Positions 11,531 to 23,107 of a stretch of 64,000 nt of DNA are shown here, in pieces. Within the stretch, counting starts at the first letter, position 1; every line of letters begins with the position of its first letter. The notes under the pieces were generated by a model, which worked only from the letters and a program-made list of their open reading frames with translations, was not told the DNA's origin and ran no database searches. This DNA is from Xanthostigma xanthostigma (lineage: Eukaryota; Arthropoda; Insecta; Raphidioptera; Raphidiidae). Both the position numbers and the translations under genes were made by a program. Where the stretch lies: the NCBI GenBank assembly GCA_963575645.1, contig OY754469.1, positions 49,000,753 to 49,064,752 of the forward strand. Reading direction: 5' to 3'.

Positions 11531-12062
11531 GAAGCCCTTGTGTAGATGTACGTTTGTAAATGTGTTTGTTGCTGTTAGTTAGTTAGTTAGAGAGTCATAG
11601 TGGATGCAATCTTGTCATACAGAGCTAAAATAAACCCGAGTGGTGCGGCGCGTGTCCCAAGAGTCGTCGTCAGAGCATAAGGTCCCAAATCACACCCATG
11701 TGATCCCCTTGTCTAATGTCAAGGCATACTAAGCCTTCGCATTATCATAGATAAACTCTACTAACGCGTAATATTATTGCAAAGCGAAACTACTATAATT
11801 CCATCTGTGTGTAGTACATTTATACGAGGAGCGACAAACATAACATACACTCTCGTGTTACATTATGATTTGAACATTGATATAAACACAACACATCGGC
11901 ATTTGTCAATTATTTATTGTTTTAAATAAACGATGAAAGAAAGTTTGGTTGATGATCAGAAATAAGCTTTACCAATGTTCTGAACCTCAACCAAACCTTC
12001 CTTTATCGTAACAGTCTATTGGATCAACATGTTAAATAAACTTATTTTGTACACAGTATACT
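11531..12062. other. Unassigned stretch
   Basis: Has a short (GTTA)n run at 11575-11591. Otherwise nothing recognised. Confidence 0.4.
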
Positions 12063-12311
12063 ATGAATGGAAAACGTAGAAAATGGAATTGGATAGGACA
12101 CACGCTACGAAAGACAGATGACGACATAGCGAAGAGAGCCCTGGATTGGAACCCACAGGGATACCGAAAAAGATGAAGACCAAAAATATCCTGGAGAAGA
12201 ACTGTTCGTGAAGAAGTTATGGAACAAGGAACTACCTGGCTTCAAGTCAAAAATATGGCAAAAGATAGGATTGGATTCAAAATTTTCGAAGAGGCCCTAT
12301 TGTCCACTTAG
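12063..12311 (+). pseudogene. RTE-type LINE ORF2, C-terminal fragment
   Basis: The plus-strand frame reads as the last ~82 residues of an RTE/BovB-type ORF2 protein: RRKWNWIGHTLRKTDDDIAK at residues 5-24, then RALDWNPQG, a TGA stop where arginine is expected (about residue 35), then RPKISWRRTVREE and VKNMAKDR. It ends with TAG at 12309-12311. The region belongs downstream of the reverse transcriptase domain, none of which is present. A diverged copy is at 256-480 on the other strand. The internal stop and severe 5' truncation mean it is dead. Confidence 0.8.
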
Positions 12312-13296
12312 GAGTTAAAGGAACTTATTATTATATTACTATGAATGGTCCACAAATCGAGGTGGTTATATAGCTGGCGCCTCTAGCGGTCAAGTTTGCC
12401 AGTGCGCATCCTCATTGCGATATTATTAATTGTGAGAGTAATTTGTAATTATTGACTGTTAAATATTTCGTGTATTAACCAACAGATGGTCTCAAATATT
12501 TATTATTTATAATAATTAAAATTCAAAAATCCGTGAAACATAACAAAAGTCATCATGCGATAACATCGAAATATTTAGCAGTCGATAATTACGGATTACC
12601 TTGCAACTAATAATATTCATTTGGGTTGTTTACGGAAACCACGCCATCTTTGAGTCGCAAGTTAACTCTGTTTATCTTAAAGAGTTTAATGGTAACTAAC
12701 AGATCGATTTTAAAAATTACCGTGTTGGAATAGTAAGATTGCTTTACACACTTGTACGAAATGGATCATTTTAAGATCGCTATACAAGCATGAAAAACAG
12801 CTATTTTATAGAGGGATGTGCAAAAAATATTTTCAAAGTATCTATGCTTATTTTACTTATCTATTTTTTCCTAATTTGTTTGTTTGTATAGTTCGTTTCA
12901 CCGAAATTATTACATACTAGTTTTTTTTAATAAATTACGTGCTTTGCGACACATACCTACATAATAATTATATAAAAATAATATTTGTTTTCTTTTCATT
13001 ATTTTATTTTGTCTACAAAGACTTTATTTTTCAATTTCCGGTTAATCGTAGAACGAATTACTATTTTTATGTAAATCAAGCAAACGTGAACTTTTGTGGT
13101 ACGAAATTTTAAAAGTCTGTATAAAGAAAAGGGCGATCTAATCGTGATTGCAATAGTTTTAGCATTTGCTCAAGTTCCTGTTGTTACTTATGATAAAGTT
13201 ATTTTTGATGTTAAAGTTTGCTGCAGGAGATTGCCGTAAATAATAATGCTTAACTAAACTTTGTTCGCAGAAAGGCATTGCCAGCATTAAAGCTGA
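12312..13296. other. LINE 3' tail, then unassigned AT-rich DNA
   Basis: The first ~30 bases are the LINE 3' end with a TTATTATTATATTA tail. No gene or clear element seen in the rest. Confidence 0.4.
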
Positions 13297-13436
13297 GTAG
13301 CAGCAAGCGTTGTCAGAAAATCAGATTTAACATTAGACCTTAGATTGTGATCACAAATTTCTCCATAAGAAACTTTGTAGAAATTTAAATCGATCCTGCT
13401 TGAAAAATAATTGATCGATTGATACGAAATTTCCTT
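13297..13436 (-). pseudogene. Unidentified conserved reading-frame fragment, copy 1
   Basis: On the minus strand this reads YQSINYFSSRIDLNFY, then GEICDHNLRSNVKSDFLTT. A relative at 57845-57985 on the plus strand keeps SINYFSSRID in one frame and KTDFLTTL in another. Two diverged copies keeping a similar amino-acid string suggests descent from a real protein, perhaps a transposase or a host exon carried along. I do not recognise the family. This copy abuts the foldback element at 13437, with which the open frame merges. Confidence 0.35.
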
Positions 13437-13892
13437 TAAAACTGTGTATATGTTACGGTCAATGTCCGGAATCCGGGCAATGTCGACATTGACCGAGCCA
13501 CATCGAGCAATGTCCGAAATTGGACAAGGTTCAAAAAATAGATTTTTTATAAACATGAAACGCTGACATTTGATTGTATCTTTATCATGATAAGTTATCA
13601 TTAGCCCTTTATGGAATTTTTATCACTGATATCAACTATTGAAGAATATATTTTTTAGCTTTCTATTACAATTATTGATGATTGAAACCACGTACAATTT
13701 ATTTCCACACATTTTATTTATTTTAATGAATAAAAAAATACAGGCATTACTAATATAAATAATTATATTTTTTATATGATATGAGCAATAAACAATATAT
13801 CTCATGGTTTTTGTATTTGAGTAATAAGAAGATTATGAGTAGATCAACTTAAGAGAGCAATAAATATATTTTCGTTTATTAAAATAAATAAA

Positions 13893-13979
13893 ATGCGTGA
13901 AAATAAATTATCCGTAGTTTTGATTTTTATTTTTATTGCTGGAATAAATGTGAGTTCTGAAATTCAATGCATTAGATAG
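13893..13979 (+). other. 28-codon frame resembling a signal peptide
   Basis: The frame starts MRENKLSVVLIFIFIAGIN and then VSSEIQC, with a charged start and a ~10-residue hydrophobic core like a secretion signal. It lies in the foldback loop and stops exactly where the LINE is inserted. With the LINE removed it would run only about ten codons further into the right arm, so it is more likely chance than a gene. Confidence 0.15.
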
Positions 13980-14651
13980 ATAGATAGATAGTTTATTATC
14001 ATTATTGACCTATACAAAGGTATAAATTCGTCAGTAGGTACGTAGTATACAATAAAATATAGTTAAAAATACAAATTTACATAAAATCTAATATATAAAA
14101 TTCTCGTGTCACAGTTTTCGTTGCCATACTCCTCCGAAACGGCTTGACCGATTTTGATGAAATTTTTTGTGCTTATCCGGTATCTATGAGAATCGGCCAA
14201 CATCTATTTTTCATCCCCCTAAATGTTAGGGGTAGTCCACCCCTAAATTTTTTTTCTTCCTTCCCCATTCGTTCTTTTGCACCGGGCACGACGGCGCAGC
14301 CGGAGTGCTCGACATACACACATATACGTCCATGTATATTTTAAAATAAATAAAATAGATAGATAGATGTTCCAATTAAATTGTTATATTATTTCACTTT
14401 ATACGTAGCGAAGCACGTACAGGGCCGCTAGTAAAATATAAAATATACGAGTGGTTGAAATTACTAGTTTCAATGTTTGTACTCTGATAATTTATAATAA
14501 CTGCTTTCGGTTAAATATGCTTAGGTCGCTTTTTTGAAGGCATTGTAACTGCTGATATTTTTAATGTGATTAGGCAGAGCATTGAATAATGTTATACCAG
14601 AATTATACGGAGATTTGTTATAGTAATAGTTATTGTAATTATTTACGTACA
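13974..14651 (-). pseudogene. Non-LTR retrotransposon (CR1/Jockey-like C-terminus), 5'-truncated
   Basis: The minus strand encodes about 43 residues ending FNALPNHIKNISSYNAFKKA and a stop at 14521-14523. The pattern, aromatic-N-x-LPxxIKN then a serine-rich stretch and FKK, is characteristic of the extreme C-terminus of CR1/Jockey-type ORF2. The 3' UTR runs leftward to a (CTAT)n tail at 13974-13993. GCATT occurs on both sides (13969-13973 and 14652-14656), a probable short target duplication. The 3' UTR is interrupted by a Helitron. Confidence 0.65.
14087..14431 (+). mobile_element. Complete non-autonomous Helitron, 345 bp
   Basis: Begins TCTAATATATAAAATTCTCG and ends with a palindromic ACGTAGCGAAGCACGT, then CAGGGCCG and CTAG. 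It lies between A14086 and T14432. It is nested in the 3' UTR of the LINE, so it is the youngest of the three insertions here. Non-coding. Confidence 0.8.
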
Positions 14652-14964
14652 GCATTGAGATATATTGTTTATTGCTCATATCATATAAATAATAAATAAA
14701 TTATACGTGTTTTCAATCATCAATAATAATTGTAATAGAAAGCTGAAAAATATATTCTTCACTGATAAAAATTCCATAAAGCGTTAATGATAACTTATCA
14801 TGATAAAGATACAATCAAATTTCAGCGTTTCATGTTTATAAAAAATCTATTTTTTGAACTTTGTCTGATTTCGCACATTGCCCGATGTGGCCGGGAATGT
14901 CGACATTGCCCGGGCATTGTCGACATTGCCTGGATTGACCGTAACATATAGATATACACAGTTT

Positions 14965-15412
14965 GTTTGTACAATTTCGACTGCAAAACAACATTTTTTT
15001 ACGCAATTTTGATAAAAATATAACCAGAAAAGAGAGAAACATGTCAAATCTACTGATCATCACTTCTTCACGAGCGAAGTATAGGAAGAACGAGATCCGG
15101 TGTTTTCGAAGCGAAGTGAACTTTTGTACAAACAATCTGACATTGTTCATGCAATCCGTACATTTGTTCCGCACAAGACACGAAAGTGTTTGTATTTTTT
15201 ACTATTCTCACTGACATTCGTGTCTCTAATCGTTTACCAGGAAAAAGGTTCATGCATTATATTATAATAGTTCTGTTACAAAATGGTCGATTGGTGGCAA
15301 ACATCTTGTATACATTTGTATAATGTCACTTTACTTATCTATGAAAATTTCTATTCATAAGCTTGTAAAGCTAGTTTTGTTACAAGGTTATAAGACTTCG
15401 TGGTATCATTTC
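14965..15412. other. Unassigned stretch
   Basis: No gene recognised. Frames overlapping on both strands between 14963 and 15253 cancel each other as evidence. Confidence 0.4.
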
Positions 15413-15414
15413 TA

Positions 15415-15727
15415 GTCCAAGCTCCCATGACAAAAAAAGGTACCCCATCGAACACCTCAAAATTATAAAGTGAAAATGGCTGAAAAACATGTAAGAAACA
15501 TGTTACGCCCGCCAGACTAGTAATAATTTGTTAATTGTTATTTTTTATGAATTTTTTAAATTAAAAAAAAATGATTTTTTTTTCAAAACACCTGCTTGAA
15601 ATTTATACAATTTGTAGTAAATAATGTACCATTTTTGAAAAAAATTGTCTGGCTAATAATTTTTGTTAATTAACTTCTGACAGACCATTTGTTATAAAGT
15701 ACCTTTTTTTGTCATGGGAGCTTGGAC
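15415..15727. mobile_element. TA-flanked MITE, 313 bp
   Basis: Terminal inverted repeats of ~30 bp begin GTCCAAGCTCCCATGACAAA and are flanked by TA at 15413-15414 and 15728-15729, the Tc1/mariner pattern. Non-coding. Confidence 0.85.
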
Positions 15728-15868
15728 TATTCCATTAATTAATTTTTCCAAAAATATATGGTTGAACTCTGGTGACTCCAACACGAAAAAATAATGTATT
15801 ATTTCGAAAAATGAAATTTTATCTTAATTGGTACCCGTCGTCCCGTGTGGAGTCGGAATGGTAAAAAA

Positions 15869-16435
15869 AAAATTGGTTGTCTGTAAAGTCGGTTTACGGA
15901 CGATAGTTTTACGTATTAACGTATTCCGTAATACATAACCTAAATTCTACATATAATAATTATAATAATTAGAATCTATGATATTGCATCTTTCGCTTCA
16001 AATTTAGGTTAATTTTATGTATCACCACCTATTTATAATAATAATTGTTTTTTTAACTTTCTTTCTTTCGTATTTATTTTGAGTCTCAAAGATTAATTGT
16101 CATAATATTTTGAAAACAATTGTTTCACTGTTTATATAAAATTCCAAAACCTACTTACAATATTTAAGTATTTTCATACGTCAAAAAATTGATTTTTATA
16201 ATGATAAAATTTGTATGAAAACGATTTTTTCGAGAGATGAGACCTAGCTCAAAACGATTTTTTGCCCCCCAAAATCCCTTTTCAGTAAATTTCATCCAAA
16301 TCGTTAGGGCCGTTTTCGAGAAAAGCACGCACAGGGTCAGGCGGAACGTTACACTTTTTCGTGCATGCAGCCGGTGTTTCATCAATTTATAAGATTGGTG
16401 ATTTATCAATTTATAAGACGTTATCACGTCAAAAA
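15869..16435 (+). mobile_element. Family B element, copy 2 (~567 bp)
   Basis: Same ends as the copy at 10092. The middle differs: it carries a stretch around 16165-16325 with 'aacgattttttgccccccaa', absent from copy 1. This suggests internal replacement while the ends were kept. Confidence 0.75.
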
Positions 16436-16789
16436 TAAATATTTTTGCTTATCACTCGTTTTTAGAGACGTCTTTGGTTGAGTTGAAGCAATATGTGCCC
16501 TTAACATATATCTGTTGCTTCAACAAATCAGTTTACCTAGACAAGCATCAGACACAGTTAAAATCTTTTTGACTACGTAAAAGGGTTAGGGTTTTTGAGG
16601 TTGAAATTAATTAGAAAACAAGTCAGTGAAGAGGCGATAATTATATACAACGCTATTTTGCACTACATATACAGGTGGTTAAGGTTGACACGTGTGGGTT
16701 TGAACTAACTGCCAAACTGCCTGCGTTTGTCATGTAGTAACGAAACCACCATGGCACAGCCATCGACCAGACTATAGAATAGTAGAATA
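16436..16789. other. Unassigned stretch
   Basis: A weak hairpin around 16480-16520 ('gttgaagcaa' against 'ttgcttcaac'). No gene. Confidence 0.4.
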
Positions 16790-16791
16790 TA

Positions 16792-17365
16792 CAGTATGTA
16801 AACGCGTAAGGTGCACATAGAGAAATTAGCATTGGGAAAAAATACTTGGATCAGAGTTAGCCATGACTGCATTAATTGTTATTTCTATTGAATTATCGTG
16901 GTAATCCTGAGGATCTCTATTTTATTTTGATTTATTTTTATTTTACTTGGCTTTTTTAATAATAAAAAGCTCTTATAAATAATTATTTTATTTTTTTTTG
17001 TACAAAAATAAAACAAAAAATCAACTCCATCTGTTTGGAAACATTTCATTCAAAAATTGTCTGACTGGTATGACGTTTGCGCGTTGGTAAATCAGTGACC
17101 CGATGTCTTTAGGTTCAACACAATTAGGCGGAGATATTTGATCTCGCACCATATTTAAGTATTTTTGGGAATATAATGTCCCATTAATAAAAACAGTCCG
17201 ATTATGTTGTAATCATTTGAATATTTTCTTCAGTAGTATGCACATTCATTTTGCAAAAGAATATTATCTGTCAAATTGAAAAACAAGATTTCAAGGCTCA
17301 CTCTGATCCAGTCATTTTTTCCCAATGTTAATTTCCCTATGTGCACCTTACGTGCTTACATACTG
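16792..17365. mobile_element. Tc1/mariner-like MITE, copy 2 (574 bp)
   Basis: Same terminal repeats as the copy at 7874-8452, in the opposite orientation, with TA at 16790-16791 and 17366-17367. The two copies are close along their whole length, so both derive from one non-autonomous family. Confidence 0.85.
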
Positions 17366-17439
17366 TACAGTACTGTCTAGTTAATCTTACACCTGTAAGC
17401 TAATGATCCCTTCGTTGTCGTGCGTTTATAATCAACAAT

Positions 17440-17467
17440 TTCTCTCTCTCTCTCTCTCTCTCTCTCT
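17440..17467 (+). repeat. (TC)n microsatellite
   Basis: About 13 uninterrupted TC dinucleotides. Confidence 0.95.
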
Positions 17468-17497
17468 AGTCGCATGTGCTGTTTGATTTTAACAGAC

Positions 17498-17766
17498 TTC
17501 ATAAGTTCAAAAACTAAAGTCAGACTATACTGAAAAGTATGAAACAAGAAAATATGCTCATCTGAGTATAGACGTGGTCATATGCCACCTACCGTAACAA
17601 AACAATACATTTTAACAGCAGTAAACGATCATAAGCTCTATAGGGCAAAGTGCATCACGAGGGGCCTCATATATATAAGATGGCATACGACCACGGCTAT
17701 CCTCAGATGAGAATATTTTCTTGTTTCATACTTTTCAGTAGTCGGGTTTTAGTTTTTGAACTTATT
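17498..17766. mobile_element. Inverted-repeat element, ~270 bp
   Basis: Arms of about 70 bp ('aagttcaaaaactaaagtc' and 'gaaaagtatgaaacaagaaa' on the left, their reverse complements on the right at about 17695-17766) surround a ~120-bp loop that itself folds around 'ggtcatatgccacc' and 'ggcatacgacc'. Confidence 0.7.
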
Positions 17767-17799
17767 TTTTTTATTTGTTTTCAATTTGCTCTCCTCTCG

Positions 17800-18240
17800 G
17801 ACACATTAGAATAATGGGGCCCCCTAAGGCCTTACCAGAGAATTTTTTTTAATTATAGAGAAAAAAAAATTGTGCTTTAATCTTGAGATTATTGACAGAA
17901 ATGTTAAGCTTAAGAGTTCCAAGCTTACAATCATAAATTTCACGCAGACGAAGTCGCGGGTAGGAGCTAGTTTATGTATAAAATTATTATTTTCTTCTGA
18001 AAGACTGCGACGCCTGATACATTTTTGTTTATATTATTGACTGACGAATTTTTATAGATTGCGTAATGTCGAATACAGCGTATACTGCAGTCCTCAAAAG
18101 GTCATGTCTGTAATTTTATAGTTTTGAAATGTTTAGACTTGAAAGCTGCAACATTAATTACTCTTTTGTTTCTTTATCAAGCTTATTTGCATACATAATA
18201 TCCATGTAAATTTTATAGACTTAACACTGAAGTGATATAT
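17800..18240 (+). repeat. Duplicated module with a Helitron-like 3' end, copy 1
   Basis: Contains 'aatcttgagattattgaca', then 'gacgaagtcgcggg' and CTAG (17967-17970) followed by T, the usual Helitron tail, then 'gcgcctgatacatttttg'-type sequence and 'gcgtatactgcagtcctcaa'. The same order recurs at 20866-21300, and its second half at 22550-22800. Confidence 0.65.
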
Positions 18241-18401
18241 TTTGATATGTTTATTTCAACTTTAAATTTTAAATATCTACAAAAATACAAAAAAAAACTG
18301 TTTTGGCACCAAATTAATTATTATTATACCTGCTTGTTTATACTTTGTCAAAGTCGAATTTTAAAGCCAATATGATATAATCAACATTGTAATACTGTGG
18401 G

Positions 18402-19536
18402 CAGGGCCGGATTATCGTATAGACAAACGAGACAAATGTCTAGGCCCCGGTTTTTAGAAGGACCCGATCAAACTGTTTATTTTGAAAATATTTGTAAACA
18501 AGTTAGTTTACTTTTCTATTGGACAACTGTGTATAATAAACAAAAAATGTCTTGCTTTTTATTTTGTTATTCTAAAATCTAAAAAAAAAATGTGTTCTCA
18601 TGTTTCTTCATATTAAAAACTAATTCTTTCGATAATTTAGAATTATTTTTATACACTTAAAAATAAATAAATATTTGAATTCACTTTTTTTCAACTATTT
18701 TTCAGATTTCAAAAAGAACTCAACTGAGAAAAATATTAAATTTTAATAGTTAACTGAACTACGAATTGTAGTTATTAGTACTGATACTTTTACTAATATT
18801 TCAGGACAAATTTGTGTACTATTTATTAATAGTATGATTTTTGCTATTTTTGTGTATTATCATTTTTTAAGAAAAATTTAAGACTTTTTTAGTTTTTCAC
18901 ATATGTATTTACTTTTGCTTCATTTATTTAACAAACTTAAGTTCACATTATAAAGACACAATTCCTGCATTAACGTTATTTTCTATTGTTGGCAGGAATT
19001 AACTGCCATGCAAGTTTTTTTTTTTTTTGTTTCATATGTCATAAGCAGTGAAGAATATCAACGTTTATTAAAGAAGAAAAAATAATTTTGAAAACTATTA
19101 TCTGTTTTATTGAATCATATTTTTTTTTGTTCGTTATCATCACACTGATTAAAACTTGAAGAAATTAGAAACTTTGCATGTTCAAAAAAACACTAAACAT
19201 TTAGCATTTCTTAAATAAAATATGTTATGTCTATATACCGTGTTATTTAAATAAATATGTTGTATTACTATATTTTTATTGTATTTGTAACTGTAAGGAT
19301 TGTGAAAAATAAACAAAAATTAACGAAATTAATTATTGAATTTTTTATTATAAAAAAATACATATATAAAAAGCGCTGAATACAATAAATTTAAAAAAAT
19401 TTATGTCCAAAAAAAATATCTCTTCGTGTTTCTGCTCCCCTACTCCTAAAATTACAAATTTTAAGAATTTATCTACAGACAAAATATTTCGAAATAATTT
19501 GTGTATAGTGTGCCAAACTGGGTTAGTCCGGCCCTG
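18402..19536. mobile_element. hAT-like element, 1135 bp
   Basis: Ends are inverted: CAGGGCCGGATTATC on the left and agtCCGGCCCTG on the right. It is flanked by 8-bp duplications actgtggg (18394-18401) and actgtgga (19537-19544), 7 of 8 matching, the hallmark of hAT transposition. The interior is very AT-rich with no transposase frame. The 61-codon frame at the left end is chance. Confidence 0.85.
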
Positions 19537-20026
19537 ACTGTGGAAGGGGTTTTAATTGAGAAATATAATTTATTAGATAACAGTCTATTGTTATAGTCGT
19601 CTATGTTCTACTAGCACTATAAATACCTCTTAAATAGTTCTGGGTGCCGGATAGCAAATTTCTGATATTTACGTTTCTGGCAATAAAATTTACTTTTTTT
19701 CACGTCTTTTTCTTAATAAAAAAGGTTAAAAGGGGTTACAGACAACGCACACCCTAAACCGGTAGGTTTAGAGCAGTGAAATTTTGCACATGAGTTCCAT
19801 AAATAACTATACTAAAAACGATTTTTGAAAATTCATCCCCTAACGCCCCGTTAATCTCCTTAGTTAAAACTCTAACATTGACTGACCGTACAGTCTAAAC
19901 CGATGAGGCTAGGAGCATGCAATTTTGCACAGAAGTCCCCTATATGGCGTAAGTGAGCACTAAGAAAAGATTTTTGAAAATTCATCCTCTAAGGGTCTCT
20001 TAAATCTACTTAGTTAAAAGTTAAGT

Positions 20027-20313
20027 AAATTTTATTGCCAAAAACGGAAAAATCAAAAATTTGCTATCCAGCTCCCAGAAGCAGCAAGAGGTATTTATAG
20101 TGAAAAGAGAATAGAAGAAGACAAAACATAGTTGCATAATAGTTTTTATACTCACTCCACAAATTGTCTTTTTGTCAATTTGTGGTGTGAGTATAAAAAC
20201 TATTATGCAACTATGTTTTGTCTTCTTCTATTCTTTTTTCACTATAAATACCTCTAACTGTTTCTGGGAGCTGGATAGCAAATTTTTGATATTTCCGTTT
20301 TTGGCAGTAAAAT
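20027..20313. repeat. Large palindrome, ~135-bp arms
   Basis: Centred near 20173 on 'caaattgtctttttgtcaatttg'-type sequence. The arms include 'agaagacaaaacatagttgc' and 'gggagctggatagcaaattt' with their complements. The two arms differ only at scattered bases. Confidence 0.9.
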
Positions 20314-20865
20314 GTACTTTTACAATTTATTTCCTTAGAATTTCTTAATAAAGGCTAAACAGCCTAAACCGGTGGGTCTAAATGCATGAAATTTTCCTTA
20401 TATAACGTAGGCAAGCTTTAAGAAAACATATTTGAAAATTCATCCCTTAAGGGGGTTTAATCTACTTAGTTAAAACTCTAATATTGACTGACCGTACAAC
20501 GCACAGTCCAAACCGATGACGCTAGGAGCATGCAATTTTGCACGGAAGTCCCCTATATGGTGTAAGTGAGCACACAGAAAGGATTTTTGAAAATTCATCC
20601 TCTAAGGGTCTTAAATCTACTTAGTTAAAAGTTAAAATTCTAACACTGGGCTGACGTACAACGCACAGCTTAAGCCGGTGGATCTAGAAGCATGAAATTT
20701 TTCACAGGAGTTCCTTATATAACCTAGGTAAGCACTAAGAAAGGATTTTTGAAAATTCATCCCCTAAGGGGATTAATCTACTTAGTTAAAACTCTAACAT
20801 TGACTGACTGTACAGCGCACGCCCAGGGCCGTTTTTAACCTATTGGAATCCCTGGGCAGGATAAT

Positions 20866-21300
20866 GGGGCTGCTATGACTTGGACAGAGCACCTTTTTTT
20901 ATTATAGAGAAAAAAAATGTGTTTCAATCTTGAGATTATTGACAGGTGTTTGGGACAATTCTGCAAAACAAAAAAAAACTATTTCCAAATGGAAATATTA
21001 AGCTTAAAAGTTCTAACTGCAAATAGTATACATTCAAATATACCTAGCTTACAGACATAAATTCCACGTAGACGAAGTCGCTGGTAACAGCTAGTTTATG
21101 TATAAAATTATTATTTTTTTCTGAAAGGCTGCGGCGCCTGATACATTTTTGTTTATATTATTGTCAGACGAATTTTTGACGATTGCGTAATGTGGGTACT
21201 GCGTATACTGCAGTTCTCAATCAAGAGGTCATGTCTGTAATTTTACAATTTTGTAAATATATTTAGACTTGAAAAGCTGAAACATTAATTCCTCTTTTAT
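20866..21300 (+). repeat. Duplicated module with a Helitron-like 3' end, copy 2
   Basis: Same order as at 17800-18240, with CTAG at 21091-21094 followed by T. Preceded at 20824 by 'cagggccgtttttaacc', which resembles a hAT end such as the one at 18402, but no partner end was found. Confidence 0.6.
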
Positions 21301-21889
21301 CTCCTTGTCAAGTGTAATTCTTCCTGGAAATTCACTCGATTTACAGGTTTTTGGGACAATTCTGCAAAACAAAACAAAAATATATCAAAACGGAAATGTT
21401 AAGTTTAAAAGTTCTAACTGCAAATACTATACATTGGGCAAATATACCAAGCTTTCGGCAAATATAGTAGGCGTTCTAAAGTTGACATTTAGGACAAATA
21501 ACTTTAGATCACGGTCGTATAAATAGACCTAGACACTGTTGCAGAGTGGGGGTAATCATGAGAGCGTCGCTGTGATTTGAATTTTTGTAGAAACATAAAA
21601 AACAGGCGATAAAGAAAAAATTAACAGCTTTTAAATTTGCAACGCATTCTCCTTGGCTTACGCCGCTTTTAAGCTTTTATCTCTTTGCACTAAAATTATT
21701 CATTTGTTTTATACTTTGCTTCCTTGATTGCTGCGTCCTACCCCCACCAATGCTAATATTATTACCTGTCTTTAAAATGATCTTAGACAAAATCTATTAA
21801 TTATTGCCTGTACAAAAAAAATTCACGAGTTTCAGAAATTAATATTAAAAAAGTTTTGGAGACACTGCATTATCATTATAGACGGCAAT
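21301..21889. other. Unassigned spacer inside the array
   Basis: Repeats part of 20945-21050 ('gtttttgggacaattctgca', 'agttctaactgcaaat'). The 73-codon frame is formed from these repeats and has no protein features. Confidence 0.45.
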
Positions 21890-22080
21890 ATTTGGTGTGA
21901 GTATAAAAACTATTATGCAACTATGTTTTGTCTTATGTTTAAAAATTGTGGTGTGGGTATAAAAACTATTATGCAACTATGTTTTGTCTTCTTCTATTCT
22001 CTTTTCACTATAAATACCTCTAACTGTTTCTGGGAGCTGGATAGCAAATTTGTGATATTTCCGTTTTTGGCAATAAAATG
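21890..22080 (+). repeat. Direct duplication of a palindrome arm
   Basis: 'ctattatgcaactatgtttt' occurs at about 21911 and 21967 in the same orientation, each preceded by 'gtataaaaa'. This is half of the palindromes at 20027 and 23108, unfolded and partly doubled. Confidence 0.7.
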
Positions 22081-22549
22081 TACTTTTATTTTTCCTTAGA
22101 ATTCCTTAATGACAATGTACAGCCTAAACCGGTGGGTCTAAATGCATGAAATTTTGCGTAGGAGTTCCTTATATAACGTAGGTGAGCTCTAAGAAAACAT
22201 ATTTGAAAATTCATCCCTTAAGGGGGTTTAATCTAATTAGTTAAAACTTCAACACTGGACTGACGTAGAACGCACAGCCTAAGCCGCCGATGAATCTAGA
22301 AACATGAAATTTTGCACAGAAGTTCTCATATGACGTATGTGAGCACTAAGCAAGAATTTTTGAAAATTCATCCTCTAAGGGGCTTAAATCTACTTAGTTA
22401 AAAGTTAAAACTCTAACACTGGGCTGACGTACAACGCACAGCTTAAACCGGTGGATCTAGAAGCATGAAATTTTACACAGGAGTTCCTTACAACCTAGGT
22501 AAGCACTAAGAAAGGATTTTTGAAAATTCATCCCTTAGGGGATTAATCT

Positions 22550-22800
22550 ACTTTCTGAAAGGCTGCAGCGGCGCCTGATGCATTTTTGTTTATATTGACT
22601 GACGATTTTTTATAGAATGCGTAATGTCGAATACAGCGTATACTGCAGTCCTCAAAAGGTCATGTCTGTAATTTTACAGTATTGAAATATTTAGACTTGA
22701 AAAGCTGAAACATTAATTCCTCTTTTGTTTCCTTATCAAGCTTATTATGCATGCATAATATCTTTGTAAATTATATAGATTTAACACGGAAGTGATATAT
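22550..22800 (+). repeat. Duplicated module, copy 3, second half only
   Basis: Starts at 'ctttctgaaaggctgcagcg' and runs through 'gcgtatactgcagtcctcaa' to 'tgatatattctgatg', matching 17995-18245. The first half with the Helitron-like end is missing. Confidence 0.6.
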
Positions 22801-23107
22801 TCTGATGTTATTATCAGAAAATGCAAAAGAGATAGGTAGTGAAGGTATCGAAATTGTTTCGTGTAATGATTTGATGAATACAAAAACTAAATATAGACCT
22901 GTCTTTAAAACGGTCTTAGACAAAATCCTGCAATTATTGCCTGCTCACAGAAAAATCCACGAGGTTCAATAAACTGGAAATAAAAAAGTTTTGGAGACAC
23001 TGCATTGTCATTATTTTCATGTTTCTAAATTCATCGGTTTAGGCTGTGCGTTGTACGACAGTCCAGTGTTAAAGTCTTAACAAATTAGATTAACCCCCTT
23101 AAGGGAT

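Larger units (their letters stand above)
13437..14964. mobile_element. Foldback element split by a LINE and a Helitron
   Basis: Arms of about 300-370 bp (13437-13806 and 14655-14964) are inverted copies, beginning aaactgtgtatatgttacgg with a palindromic caatgtcgacattg block near each tip. Without the LINE inserted at 13974-14651 the element would be roughly 850 bp. The loop region 13807-13972 is unique. The longer minus-strand frame covering the right arm is a chance frame. Confidence 0.75.

Noticed and set aside
14836-15174. 112-codon minus-strand frame
   Set aside because: It spans the end of a foldback arm and unrelated flank, and overlaps other frames on both strands.
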